A stretch of DNA of 64,000 bases from contig JADJBM010000003.1 in NCBI GenBank assembly GCA_016703785.1, positions 1-64,000 on the forward strand. Direction: 5' to 3'. The position numbers were made by a program, and so were the translations under genes. Position 1 is the stretch's first letter. Every line of letters starts with the position of its first letter. This DNA comes from Betaproteobacteria bacterium. GTDB taxonomy: Bacteria; Pseudomonadota; Gammaproteobacteria; Burkholderiales; Rhodocyclaceae. Positions 36,002 through 45,811 of the stretch are shown here, in pieces. The notes below the pieces were generated by a model. The model made no database searches and was not told the DNA's origin. It saw only the letters and a program-made list of their open reading frames with translations.

Positions 36002-37018
36002 GGCGGGGCGAGGGCCAACGCCCCTCGTATTCCCGCAGCGCCTTCCCCGTATGCGACGCCGCGCAGTCCATCACTTCAGCCACCGTGCCGGCGCAGACCA
36101 GTTCGCCGCCGGCCTCGCCGCCCTCGGGGCCGAGGTCGACGATCCAGTCCGCGGCGCGGATCACGTCGAGGTTGTGCTCGATCACCACCAGGGAATTGCC
36201 GGCGGCGACGAGGCGGCGGAAGGCGCGCAGCAGCTTGGCGATGTCGTCGAAGTGCAGGCCGGTGGTCGGTTCGTCGAAGAGGAACAGGGTATGCGATGCG
36301 GCCGTGTCGCTGTCCGCCAGATGACCCGCCAGCTTTAGCCGCTGCGCCTCGCCGCCGGAGAGCGTCGGCACCGGCTGGCCGAGGCGCAGGTACTCGAGGC
36401 CGACGTCCGACAGCGGTGCGAGGCGCGCCCGCACCTCGGGGTGGTCGGCGAAGAACTGCAGCGCTTCGCTGACCGTCAGTTCCAGCACATCGGCGATATT
36501 CTTGCCGCGCAGTTCGACTTCCAGCACTTCACCGCGGAAGCGGCGGCCGTCGCAGTCGGGGCAGCGCAGGTAGACGTCGGAAAGGAATTGCATCTCGACA
36601 TGCTCGAAGCCCTTGCCCTCGCAGGTCGGGCAGCGGCCCGAGGTGGTTGCTGGCGGAGTTGAAGCTGAAGGTGCCCGGCGTGTAGTCGCGCTCCTTCGCC
36701 AGCGGCGCCTGCGCGAACAGCTTGCGGATCGGATCGAAGGCGCCGACGTAGCTGGCCGGGTTGGAGCGCGTCGTCTTGCCGATCGGCGTCTGGTCCACCA
36801 TCGCCACCTCGGCGATGCCCTCAAAGCCGCGCAGGGCGCGATGCTTGCCCGGCGCCTCGGTCGGCTTGCCCTGGTGCTTGCGCAGGGCGGCGTGGAGCAC
36901 GTCCTGCACCAGGGTGGACTTGCCCGAGCCGGACACGCCGGTCACGCACACCAGGCGGTGGAGCGGGATGACGACGTCGATGTTCTTCAGGTTGTGTTCG
37001 GCGGCGCCAGGATTCGTG

Positions 37019-37046
37019 CCCCGCGCCCTCCCGAGGGGGAGGGGGG
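37019..37046. repeat. Second G/C-run palindrome inside the UvrA-like gene
   Basis: CCCTCCC, GAG, GGGGAGGG with long G runs lies between the ATPase modules of the first UvrA unit. It encodes a low-complexity segment (RPRPPPPSPSGGRGARILG) on the minus strand before AEHNLKNIDV. Long G runs here also make the reading prone to sequencing error. Confidence 0.5.
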
Positions 37047-38917
37047 GGGAGGCCGGGGGCGGCCATCGCGCGCTTCGCCGGATAGATAATCCGCCGTCAG
37101 CGTCTTCGCCGCGCGCATCTCCTCCGGCGTGCCAAAGAACACCACCTCGCCGCCGCGCTCACCGGGGCCGGGACCCATGTCGAGCAGTCGGTCGGCCTCG
37201 TGCATGATCTGCGGGTCGTGCTCGACCACCACCAGCGAGTTGCCGGCGTCGCGCAGCCGCTGCATCACGCCGATGACGCGGCCCATGTCGCGCGGATGCA
37301 GGCCGATCGACGGCTCGTCGAGCACGAACAGCGTGTTGACCAGCGAGGTGCCGAGCGCGGTGGTGAGGTTGATGCGCTGCACCTCGCCGCCGGACAGCGT
37401 GCGCGACTGGCGGTCGAGCGTGAGGTAGCCGAGGCCGACCTCGCACAGGTAGGCGAGCCGGGTGCGGATCTCGCCGAGCAGCAGGTCGGCGGCCTCGTCC
37501 AGCGGCGCGGGCAGGGCGAGGCGTGCGAAGAAATCGCGGCAGCGTTCGATCGGCAGCAGCATCAGGTCGTGGATGGAAAGACGCCCTTCGCCGAGCTTCC
37601 ACAGCAGCGATTCCGGCTTCAGGCGCGCGCCACCGCAGGCCGCGCAGGGCGTGTAGGCGCGGTAGCGCGACAGCAGCACGCGGATGTGCATCTTGTAGGC
37701 CTTGGTCTCGAGCCAGGCGAAGAAGTGCTTGACGCCGTACCAGTGCTGCGGCCAGGAGCGCTTGAGGCTGACGTATTCCGGGTCGCCTTCCAGCACCCAG
37801 CGCCGGTGCTCGGGCGGCAGGTCGCGCCAGGCGATGTCGGTCGCCACGCCGCGCTTTTTGGCGAAGCGCAGCAGGTCGCCCTGGCACTCGCGGTAGGACT
37901 CGCTCTGCCAGGGCTTCACCGCGCCGCCGGCGAGCGTCTTCGCCTCATCGGGCACCACCAGTCCGTAGTCCACGCCGATGATGCGGCCGAAGCCGCGGCA
38001 GCTTTCGCAGGCGCCCAGCGGCGAATTGAAGGAGAAGCTGCTGGGCGCGGGTTCGGCGTAATGGATGTCGCAGTCGGCGCAGTGCAGGTCGGTGGAGAAC
38101 TTCCACGGCGTCGCGCGGCGCGCCGTCATCCGCCAGCGGATAAACAGCGACGCGGCCCTGGCCGACGCGTAGCGCCGCTTCCAGCGCCTCGATGATGCGG
38201 GCACGCTCGGCGCCGGCGATGCGCAGGCGGTCCTGCACCACATCGAGGGTCTTGCCGTGGCGGGCGTGGATGCGCGTGTAGCCCTGCGCTTCGAGCAGGC
38301 GCAGCACTTCCTCTTCGCTGTAGTTGTGCGGCACCGTCACCGGGAAAGCGATGACAAGTCGTGGATCGTTCGCCGTGCTGCAGCGGCTGACTATTGCAGC
38401 GAAGATGCTCTCCGCCGTGTCGCGCCGCACCGGCTGGCCGCAGCCGCGGCAGAACAGCCGCGCCGCGCGCGCGTAGAGCAACTTGAGGTGGTCGTTGAGC
38501 TCCGTCATGGTGCCGACGGTGGAGCGCGAGGTGCGCACCGGGTTGGTCTGGTCGATGGCGATGGCCGGCGGGATGCCGTCGATGCGGTCGACCTGCGGCT
38601 TGTCCATGCGGTCGAGGAACTGCCGCGCATAGGGCGAGAAGGTCTCGACGTAGCGGCGCTGCCCCTCGGCATAGAGCGTGTCGAAGACCAGCGAGGACTT
38701 GCCCGAGCCGGAGACGCCGGTGACGACGATCAACTGGCCGGTGGGGAGGTCTAGGCTGAGATTTTTCAGGTTGTTCTGGCGCGCGCCGTGGATGGCGATG
38801 ACGGGATTCTTCTTTTCGGACATCTTTGATAGAGGGATTGAATTGCCGCAGAGAAAAGCCAGCTTGCCACAGGCTGGGGCAAGCTGATAGGGTTATTTCC
38901 CCAATGGAGAAACCCCA

Positions 38918-39397
38918 ATGACAACAGAAGAATCAGGCAACGTCCAGCCCATGCCCGAGGACAATCGCCTCTCCTTCGACGAGGCCGTCCAGTACGCCCT
39001 GCAGCACAAGGCGGCAGTCTTCGCCGTGCATCCGGTATTCGAGGAGGAGGACGATGCGCAGCCCTCCGGCGCACGCCTCTTCGTGCTCGCTTCGGATGAT
39101 AAGGGCGGCTACTTCCTGCGCTTCGTCGCCGGGCGCTTTTTTTCCGGCGCCCATGCCGCCGACGACGTGGTCGACGCGGCGGACATCCCCGAGCGCGTCA
39201 AGGAACTGCGTTTCCTGCCGACGCGCTATGAGCCGAACTGGTTCTCCGAGCAGATCCAGGTGCTGATCGGCAAGCTGATGTCGGCCTCGGGCGCCGCCGC
39301 GCCGCACATGCCCGACTACGAGAACGCGCCGCAAAAGCACGCGGCGGCAGAAGTGGTTTTTCCGATGGCCTTTATCAGTGGAGCGAAGAAGCACTGA
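38918..39397 (+). CDS. Conserved protein of unknown function, 159 residues
   Basis: Acidic soluble protein without signal peptide or known domain; segments LSFDEAVQYALQHKAAVFAV, ARLFVLASDDKGGYFLRFVA, and IPERVKELRFLPTRYEPNW look globular and conserved. A GGAG ribosome site precedes the ATG. Its 3' end overlaps the convergent ferritin-like gene by 23 bp. Function unknown. Confidence 0.7.
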   Translation: MTTEESGNVQPMPEDNRLSFDEAVQYALQHKAAVFAVHPVFEEEDDAQPSGARLFVLASDDKGGYFLRFVAGRFFSGAHAADDVVDAADIPERVKELRFLPTRYEPNWFSEQIQVLIGKLMSASGAAAPHMPDYENAPQKHAAAEVVFPMAFISGAKKH

Positions 39398-39902
39398 ATA
39401 GCGCTTCGTAATCGGTTTCGCTGACGAGCGGACGCGGCGCTTTCTTCAGCGCGTCCTCGATCCAGGCGATATGCTCCATTTCCTCGCCGGCCAACTCCCG
39501 CGCCAGCCGCTTCACTTCCGGGTCGCTGGTGGTCGCGATGGTCTGCTCGTAGAGCGCCTGCGCGCGCTTTTCGGCGCCGAGCGCGATCTTCAGCGCGTCG
39601 TGGGGCGTCATGAGGTGGAAGACGAATTCGTGATTGACCTGCTCCGCGGGCGCATCGTCGAGCCAGTTGAATTCCCACGGGCGCAATGTGGGCAATGGCA
39701 TGCCGCTGGAGCGGCGCTCGAGTTCCTCGACATGCTGCTGCTCGAAGCGCGCCAGCTTGCCGAACAGCTCCGCCGTGCCCAGGGCGCCGTGATCCTCGAG
39801 GAATTCCGCGAACTGCGCGCAACGCTCTGCTGCCTCGCGCTCTATGGCGAGGGCATTGGCATAGCATTCCGCCAGATTGCCGATGGGAGTCGCATTGGCC
39901 AT
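39375..39902 (-). CDS. Ferritin-like/rubrerythrin-type diiron domain protein
   Basis: 175 residues, all helical. The diiron pattern is visible as EREAAERCAQF, FEQQHVEEL (E..H), ALGAEKRAQALYEQ and AGEEMEHIAWIEDAL (EEMEH). This is the ferritin-like four-helix arrangement, without the rubredoxin domain of true rubrerythrins. Probable iron or peroxide handling in the cytoplasm. It overlaps the convergent unknown gene by 23 bp at the 3' ends. Confidence 0.85.
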   Translation of the reverse strand: MANATPIGNLAECYANALAIEREAAERCAQFAEFLEDHGALGTAELFGKLARFEQQHVEELERRSSGMPLPTLRPWEFNWLDDAPAEQVNHEFVFHLMTPHDALKIALGAEKRAQALYEQTIATTSDPEVKRLARELAGEEMEHIAWIEDALKKAPRPLVSETDYEALFSASSLH

Positions 39903-39992
39903 GACCGCCTCCTGATTCGCTTTTTAGGAGTCCAGCCTACGCCGGCTTTGTTGCGGAATAAAGACGCGGTGCACCATGCGCACCGGGGGTGA

Positions 39993-41237
39993 TTACTTGC
40001 CCTCAGCGGGGGGTGTTGCAGGCGTCGGCCTGGATGATCGCCTTGCCTGTTCCAGGATTTTTCGCGCCTCGGCATGGCCCTGCACGGCGGCAAGCTCCAG
40101 CCAGAAGCGCGACTCGACCGGGTTCTTCTGCACGCCGACGCCGTTCGCCAGCAGGCCGGCGAGCATGTATTGCGCCCTGGCGTCGCCCTGTTCCGCGGCC
40201 TTGCGGGTCCAGGCGAGGCCTTCGGCTTCGTTCTTCTCCACGCCTGCCTTGCCGAAAATGAGCAGATCTCCCAGCAAACCCTGGCCGAGCGGGTCGCCGT
40301 CCGCCGCCGCCTTGCGCACCCAGCGCCGACCCTCCTCCTCGTTGCGCACTTCCGCGGCCGTGACAAGGGCCAGGCCCAGCAGCCCTTCCGCCTTCGGGTA
40401 ATTTTTCCCGGCGGCCAGGCGCAGCCACTTGAGCGCTTCCTCCGGGCTACGCGTCACGGCGCGGCCGGTGAAATAGGACAGGCCGAGCAGGGTCTGGGCT
40501 TCGACGGAACCCTTGTCTGCCGCCCTGACCAGCCAGACGACGGCTTCCTCGAGTTCATTGGTCAGCAGGAGATGGCGCGCCAGCCAGACCTGGGCATTGA
40601 CGTCGCCCTGTTCGGCGAGCGCTTGCCAGTCCTTGCCCTTGAGCGGTGCATGCGGGTGGATGCCGTTGAAGAAACGCTCGGCCAGTTCCGCGATGGCCTG
40701 TTTGCCGGTGCGGTCTGCCGGCCCGCGCTCGGACAGCGTGGCGGCCAGCACGATGCCTCCGTCAGTCGGATGCAGGCAAATCTGGCCGTGGAGGTCGATC
40801 AACTGCGCCTTGCTATTCGCGCTGGCCGTTGCCAGATCCCGGGCCTGCTGGCGGTAGCGCACGCACTTTCGATTGGGGGCGGCATCCGTACGGACTTCTT
40901 CCGCGAGCACTTCGAAGCGCTTGAGATCGGTTTTCTCCTTCAGGTCCTGGCGCAACTGTGCGGCGAGTTCCTCGATGGAGCGCAGGCGCTTGTCCGGCAC
41001 CTTGCCGCCGGCGATGGCAACCAGGCTGTTGTGCTCCTTGTCGGCCGGATGCAGAAAGGTCAGGTCGGTATCGGTTCGCCGCACCAATGCCCAGCCGGGG
41101 CCGGCCGGGCGCTCGACCGACATCGGCACGAGCACGACGCGCCCTGGCTTGTCCTCGGCCGGGGCGTAAGCTTGCGCTCGCGCCGTCACAGGCACCAGCG
41201 CCAGACAGGCGAGCACTGCGATGCGAAGTATCTTCAT
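39993..41237 (-). CDS. Exported Sel1-repeat (TPR-like) protein
   Basis: 414 residues with a signal peptide (LRIAVLACLALVPVTARAQA). The first about 200 residues have no known domain. From about residue 210 five or six Sel1 repeats follow, for example QGDVNAQVWLARHLL, KGSVEAQTLLGLSYFTGRAV, YPKAEGLLGLALV, QGDARAQYMLAGLLANGVGV. Sel1 proteins form protein-protein scaffolds. It ends in a Pro/Thr-rich tail. Partner unknown. Confidence 0.85.
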   Translation of the reverse strand: MKILRIAVLACLALVPVTARAQAYAPAEDKPGRVVLVPMSVERPAGPGWALVRRTDTDLTFLHPADKEHNSLVAIAGGKVPDKRLRSIEELAAQLRQDLKEKTDLKRFEVLAEEVRTDAAPNRKCVRYRQQARDLATASANSKAQLIDLHGQICLHPTDGGIVLAATLSERGPADRTGKQAIAELAERFFNGIHPHAPLKGKDWQALAEQGDVNAQVWLARHLLLTNELEEAVVWLVRAADKGSVEAQTLLGLSYFTGRAVTRSPEEALKWLRLAAGKNYPKAEGLLGLALVTAAEVRNEEEGRRWVRKAAADGDPLGQGLLGDLLIFGKAGVEKNEAEGLAWTRKAAEQGDARAQYMLAGLLANGVGVQKNPVESRFWLELAAVQGHAEARKILEQARRSSRPTPATPPAEGK

Positions 41238-41311
41238 GGTGTTGCCATGATAGGCGCGTTTGCTTTCCTGAAGAGCGCCGTCCATCGGGCGCGGGCGGCA
41301 AGCGTTACTTG

Positions 41312-41920
41312 CTACTTGAGCAGCCCTTCCGCCTTGAGGGCTTCCTGCACCGTCGGCCGTGCGGCGATGCGCTTCATGTATTCGGCCACGTTCGGCCAGC
41401 GCGAGAGGTCGATCTTTACCCAGCTACCCCAATTGAGCACGGTGAACAGGTAGCAGTCGGCCACGGTGAAGGTGTCGCCCATGAGGTAATCGTGGCCCTC
41501 GAGCGCCTTCGCCACGAAATCGATGCGGCGGTCGAGGAGTTCGCGCGCCGCCGCCTTCCAGTCTTCCGAGGCCTTCTTGTTGAACAAGGGACTGAAGGTC
41601 TTGTGCAGCTCCGAGGTGATGTAGTTCAGCCACTCCTGCAGGCGGTAGCGCTCCATCGTGTCCGCCGGCGGTGCCAGCTTCTTGTCCGGCACGCGATCGG
41701 CAATGTACTGCACGATGGCCGGCCCCTCGGTGAGCAGTTGGCCGTCGTCGAAGGCCAGAACCGGCACGTAGCCCTTGGGATTGATGGCGCGGAAGTCGCT
41801 TCCGTCTTCCAGTGTTTTGGAATGGAGTTCCTTCTTCACCAGCTCGAAGGGCAGGCCGGCTTCGCGCAGTGCGATATGCGGGGAGAGGGAACAGGCGCCG
41901 GGGCTGTAGTACAGCTTCAT
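41312..41920 (-). CDS. gstA: Glutathione S-transferase, beta class
   Basis: 202 residues. The thioredoxin-fold N-terminus MKLYYSPGACSLSPHIALRE has the Cys of bacterial beta-class GSTs, followed by NPKGYVPVLAFDDGQLLTEG with the cis-Pro and the glutathione-binding Glu. The C-terminal helical domain is complete (FTVADCYLFTVLNW). AGGAG lies before the ATG. The enzyme conjugates glutathione to electrophiles. It is divergent from the pyruvate phosphate dikinase gene. Confidence 0.92.
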   Translation of the reverse strand: MKLYYSPGACSLSPHIALREAGLPFELVKKELHSKTLEDGSDFRAINPKGYVPVLAFDDGQLLTEGPAIVQYIADRVPDKKLAPPADTMERYRLQEWLNYITSELHKTFSPLFNKKASEDWKAAARELLDRRIDFVAKALEGHDYLMGDTFTVADCYLFTVLNWGSWVKIDLSRWPNVAEYMKRIAARPTVQEALKAEGLLK

Positions 41921-42095
41921 ATCGGTTTCTCCTGGGGTCGGTGCGTCGGAAAAATGCCTTCTGCAGGCCAAGTCTAACCGATGTCCTTCATGCCATTTGG
42001 CTGGATTTCATTGTGTAATCCAGGCTCAAGTCATGGTTTTCTGCTCCCGCACATGGCAAACTAAAGGCACCATTTCTTATCGAGGCCTGCTGAAC

Positions 42096-44894
42096 ATGAA
42101 TGCCCGCAAGTTTATTTTCGATTTCGAGAACGGCGACGGCAAGAACAAGATGCTGCTCGGCGGCAAGGGCGCCAATCTGTGCGAGATGACGCAGATCGGC
42201 CTGAACGTGCCGCCCGGCTTCACCGTCACCACCGAGGCCTGCCTGGCCTATCTGGAGAAGAACCAGCTGCCGGACGGGCTGATGGACGATGTCCGCGCCC
42301 ACATGAAGGCGCTGGAGAAGAAGACCGGCAAGGGCTTCGGCAGCGCCGACAACCCCCTGCTGGTGTCGGTGCGCTCCGGCTCGGCGATGTCCATGCCGGG
42401 CATGATGGATACGATCCTCAACCTGGGCCTCAACGAGACTTCGCTGAAGGGCCTGATCAAGCAGACCGGCAATGCGCGCTTCGCCTGGGACGCCTACCGG
42501 CGCTTCATCCAGCTCTTCGGCAAGATCGCGCTGGGCATCGCCGACGAGGCCTTCGACGAGAAGATGCACACCGCCAAGAAAAAATACGGTGCGCTGCAGG
42601 ATGTCGATCTGTCCGCCGACCATCTGAAGGAACTGGCGGGGGAGTTCCTTGCCATCGTCCAGCGCCATACCGGCAAGCCCTTCCCGAGCGATCCCTACGA
42701 GCAGCTGGAAGTCTCGCTCGGCGCGGTGTTCCGCTCCTGGATGGGCAAGCGCGCCGTGGATTACCGCCGCCAGTTCAAGATCACCAAGGATCTGGCCAAC
42801 GGCACGGCGGTGAACGTGTGCACCATGGTGTTCGGCAACATGGGCAACGATTCAGGCACCGGCGTGGGCTTCACGCGCAATCCCGGCACCGGCGAGAACC
42901 TGATCTACGGCGAGTACCTGGTCAACGCCCAGGGCGAGGACGTCGTCGCCGGCATCCGCACGCCGAAGCCCATCGCCGAGATGGAAAAGGAGATGCCGGA
43001 GATCTACCGGCAGCTGATGGAGCTGCACAACCGGCTGGAGTCGCACTACCACGAGGTGCAGGACTTCGAATTCACCATCGAGAAGGGGACGCTCTACTGC
43101 CTGCAGACGCGCAACGGCAAGATGAACGCCCGCGCCATGGTGCGCACCTCGGTCGAGATGTTCCACCAGGGACTCATCAGCAAGGAACGGGCGCTCCTGC
43201 GCGTCGATCCGGCGGTGCTGGAGCAACTGCTGGTGCCGCAACTCTCGCCTTCCTTCCACGGCAAGTCGCTGGCGCAGGGGCTGCCGGCCTCGCCCGGCGC
43301 AGCCTCCGGCAAGATCGTCTTCGATGCCGACACGGCCGAGCTGCGCGGTCGAAAGGGGGAGAAGATCATCCTGGTGCGCGAGGAAACCAAGCCGGAGGAC
43401 ATCCACGGCTTCTTCCAGGCGCAGGGCATCCTCACCAGCCGCGGCGGCAAGACTTCGCACGCCGCCGTGGTGGCGCGCGGCATGGGCAAGCCCTGCGTCT
43501 CCGGCTGCGAGGCCATCGTCATCGATGTCAGCGCGCGCCGCGCCACGATCGGCAACACGACGCTGCACGAGAGCGACATCATCACCATCGACGGTGGCAC
43601 CGGCCATGTCTACGCCGGCGAGGTGCCGACCATCGAGGCGGAAGTCTCCGAGGAAATGTCCGTGCTGCTCGAGTGGGCGGACAGCATGTCGCGCATGCAG
43701 GTGATGGCCAACGCCGACACGCCGGAAGATGCCGCGCGCGCGCGCGAGTTCGGCGCCATGGGCATTGGCCTGTGCCGCACCGAGCGCATGTTCAACAGCA
43801 CCGACCGCCTGCCCATCGTGCAGGAAATGATCCTCGCCGAGACGGCGGAGGAGCGGCAGGCCGCGCTCGACCGCCTGCTGCCGATCCAGCGCGCCGACTT
43901 CAAGGGCATCTTCAAGGCCATGAAGGGCCTGCCCGTGACGGTGCGCCTGCTCGATCCGCCCATGCACGAATTCCTCCCCACCGCCGCCCAGCTCGAACTG
44001 GAGATCGCCCACCTTCACCACCTGCGCGACACCATCAAGGGCCTCGAGGAGCTGCCCGAGACACTCAAGCTGCTCAACCCCAAGCTGTATCAGCAGTACG
44101 CCGACGGACTGATCAAGCTGATGGGCGGCCTGCACACCTTCAAGGAATCGCATCTCGAAGAGGACATCATCGCCAAGAAGGAAAAGGTCCTGAAGAAGGT
44201 GCGCGCACTCTCCGAGGTGAACCCGATGCTCGGCCATCGCGGCGTGCGCCTCGGCATCACTTATCCCGAGATCTACGGCATGCAGATCCAGGCCATCCTC
44301 GAGGCGGCCGCCCTGTGCGCCAAGGAAGGGCTGGAGGTCTACCCCGAGATCATGGTGCCGCAGGTGGCCACGGTCGAGGAGCTGCGCCGCATCCACGGCC
44401 ACGTACAGCGCCTGCACAAGGTGGTGGAACTCACGCACGGCATCAAGGTGCGCCTGAAGTTCGGCTCGATGCTGGAAGTCGTGCGCGCCTGCCTGCGCGC
44501 CGGCCGCATGGCCGAGATGGCGGAGTTCTTCTCCTTCGGCACCAACGACCTGACCCAGGCCACCTTCTCGTTTTCGCGTGAGGATGCCGAGAACAAGTTC
44601 CTGCCCGCCTACAATGAGACGGGCATCCTGGAGGACAACCCCTTCGAGGTGCTCGACGAGAAGGGCGTCGGCGAGGTGATGAAGATCGCCGTGGAGCAGG
44701 GCCGCAAGACCAATCCCGATCTCAAGATCGGCATCTGCGGCGAACACGGCGGCCACCCGTCCTCGATCCGCTTCTGCCACGGGATCGGCTTGAACTACGT
44801 GTCCTGCTCGGGCCCGCGCGTGCCGGTGGCGCGCCTCGCGGCGGCGCAGGCGAAGCTGACCGAGGCCCAGGCCGGGGTTGCTGCATCTGCCTGA
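42096..44894 (+). CDS. ppdK: Pyruvate, phosphate dikinase
   Basis: 932 residues, full length for PPDK. The ATP-grasp N-terminal part starts FIFDFENGDGKNKMLLGGKG and includes SVRSGSAMSMPGMMDTILNL. The swivelling His domain has GGKTSHAAVVARGMGKPC with the phospho-His near residue 455. The C-terminal PEP/pyruvate TIM barrel ends with KIGICGEHGGHPSSI, whose Cys is the acid-base residue. It interconverts pyruvate, ATP and phosphate with PEP, AMP and PPi. Start ATG 42096 was preferred because the usual N-terminus begins MNARKFIF; upstream in-frame sequence does not look coding. No PPDK regulatory gene is adjacent. Confidence 0.95.
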   Translation: MNARKFIFDFENGDGKNKMLLGGKGANLCEMTQIGLNVPPGFTVTTEACLAYLEKNQLPDGLMDDVRAHMKALEKKTGKGFGSADNPLLVSVRSGSAMSMPGMMDTILNLGLNETSLKGLIKQTGNARFAWDAYRRFIQLFGKIALGIADEAFDEKMHTAKKKYGALQDVDLSADHLKELAGEFLAIVQRHTGKPFPSDPYEQLEVSLGAVFRSWMGKRAVDYRRQFKITKDLANGTAVNVCTMVFGNMGNDSGTGVGFTRNPGTGENLIYGEYLVNAQGEDVVAGIRTPKPIAEMEKEMPEIYRQLMELHNRLESHYHEVQDFEFTIEKGTLYCLQTRNGKMNARAMVRTSVEMFHQGLISKERALLRVDPAVLEQLLVPQLSPSFHGKSLAQGLPASPGAASGKIVFDADTAELRGRKGEKIILVREETKPEDIHGFFQAQGILTSRGGKTSHAAVVARGMGKPCVSGCEAIVIDVSARRATIGNTTLHESDIITIDGGTGHVYAGEVPTIEAEVSEEMSVLLEWADSMSRMQVMANADTPEDAARAREFGAMGIGLCRTERMFNSTDRLPIVQEMILAETAEERQAALDRLLPIQRADFKGIFKAMKGLPVTVRLLDPPMHEFLPTAAQLELEIAHLHHLRDTIKGLEELPETLKLLNPKLYQQYADGLIKLMGGLHTFKESHLEEDIIAKKEKVLKKVRALSEVNPMLGHRGVRLGITYPEIYGMQIQAILEAAALCAKEGLEVYPEIMVPQVATVEELRRIHGHVQRLHKVVELTHGIKVRLKFGSMLEVVRACLRAGRMAEMAEFFSFGTNDLTQATFSFSREDAENKFLPAYNETGILEDNPFEVLDEKGVGEVMKIAVEQGRKTNPDLKIGICGEHGGHPSSIRFCHGIGLNYVSCSGPRVPVARLAAAQAKLTEAQAGVAASA

Positions 44895-44900
44895 GATGAA

Positions 44901-44960
44901 CAGCCCCCTCGCTCACTGCGTTCGCTGCCCCCCATGGGGGCGCTCTGCGCCCTTCGGGCG
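44901..44960. repeat. GC palindromic cluster after ppdK
   Basis: Just after the ppdK stop are CCCCCATGGGGG (44929-44940) and GCGCCCTTCGGGCG (44947-44960), preceded by CGCTCACTGCGTTCGCTG. This is the form of common betaproteobacterial intergenic repeats and may also aid termination, though no T run follows. Confidence 0.5.
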
Positions 44961-44989
44961 GCCGGGCGGGCGCTGAGGGAAGGAGCGGC

Positions 44990-45358
44990 ATGGCGATCGG
45001 CTGGCTGACGATATTCAAGGCCATTCCCTGGTCTGATGTCGTGGCCGCGGCGCCGACAGTCGTCAAGGGCGCGCGCAAGCTGGTCGATGCGGTGCGCAAT
45101 CGCGGCGGCGAAGGCGAAGCGCCTGCCGATCCTGCGGGCGAAGCCGCCACCGACCCCGTTGTCCGCCTGCAGCGGATGGAAGCACGCATCGAGGAGCTGG
45201 AAGGCCGGCAGCAGGCGGCGCTGGCCCTCGTGGAATCAATGGCGGAGCAGCAGGAGAAGTTGGTCTCGGCGGTGGAGGTATTGAGGCTGCGCAGCAAGTT
45301 CCTGCTGCTGTTGAGCGTTATGCTGGCGCTGAGCGTCGCCCTAGCGCTGGCGCGATAA
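44990..45358 (+). CDS. Small membrane-anchored coiled-coil protein
   Basis: 122 residues of unknown family. The middle (RLQRMEARIEELEGRQQAAL to EQQEKLVSAVEVLRL) is a coiled coil, and the C-terminal end (SKFLLLLSVMLALSVALALA) is one membrane helix, so it is a tail-anchored protein with its N-terminus in the cytoplasm. GGAAGGAG lies before the ATG. Function unknown. Confidence 0.7.
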   Translation: MAIGWLTIFKAIPWSDVVAAAPTVVKGARKLVDAVRNRGGEGEAPADPAGEAATDPVVRLQRMEARIEELEGRQQAALALVESMAEQQEKLVSAVEVLRLRSKFLLLLSVMLALSVALALAR

Positions 45359-45400
45359 GGATTCTCCAGCCGCCGGGCTTTACTCCGCCCGCGCGACAGT

Positions 45401-45697
45401 TCATTGCGCTTGCGGGTTCGACTCCCTGCTGAGCTGTTTGGCCTGCACCTTGTCGTTCACGAACTGCACTGAGATCACCGTGTTGCCGTCTCGCCAGGTG
45501 GCCATGCCGCCGGACAGGCCGGCGATGCTGACGTTGCTCGTTTCGGTGGGTTCGCCAAGAAAGGCGATGACCTCCTTCTGCGCCATGCCGGTCTGGATGC
45601 GCTCGAAGTTTTCGGCGGAGACTTTCGAACCGCAGGCGGCGAGCAAGGCGGCTGCGGCGAGCGCAATTGCGGATTGGGCGAGGCGGTGTCGGCTCAT
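45401..45697 (-). CDS. Small lipoprotein of SmpA/OmlA-like (DUF3862) type
   Basis: 98 residues with a lipoprotein signal (LAQSAIALAAAALLAAC, lipobox LAAC). The mature part ENFERIQTGMAQKEVIAFLG and VSIAGLSGGMATWRDGN is like the small two-layer fold of SmpA/BamE-type and DUF3862 proteins. The ATG at 45697 fits the lipobox; the in-frame upstream extension is not protein-like. It lies 115 bp after eptA on the same strand and may belong to the same transcript. Confidence 0.8.
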   Translation of the reverse strand: MSRHRLAQSAIALAAAALLAACGSKVSAENFERIQTGMAQKEVIAFLGEPTETSNVSIAGLSGGMATWRDGNTVISVQFVNDKVQAKQLSRESNPQAQ

Positions 45698-45811
45698 GAC
45701 GTGTTCCCGAAAAAGACCGCAGTAGCGATCATTGCGGAAACTATGCCACATCCGCGCTGCAGGCGGGAGCCGCTGCCCAGTCTGCATAGGCCCTGCTCTT
45801 GTGCCGATCGA

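Larger units (their letters stand above)
33324..38823 (-). pseudogene. Tandem (double-length) UvrA-like protein with six frameshifts
   Basis: About 1830 residues if joined, twice normal UvrA. Four Walker A motifs of the type GVSGSGKS and four signatures LSGGE are seen, so there are four ABC ATPase modules, that is two UvrA units in series (about 38823-36010 and 35947-33324). Cys pairs for zinc fingers (CRGCGQPV, CEACEGQG, CDSCRGTRF) are present. Such double UvrA paralogues occur in several betaproteobacteria beside the normal UvrA. Frames shift near 38125, 37007, 36652, 35990, 35185 and 35155, each by a net one base; at 37007 (GG for GGG) and 35155 (CCCC for CCC) these are homopolymer changes. 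Function presumably in DNA damage recognition, unproven. Confidence 0.85.

Noticed and set aside
42852..44780. Minus-strand frame of 642 codons opposite ppdK
   Set aside because: Same codon-position effect; it has no recognisable domain while ppdK is complete.
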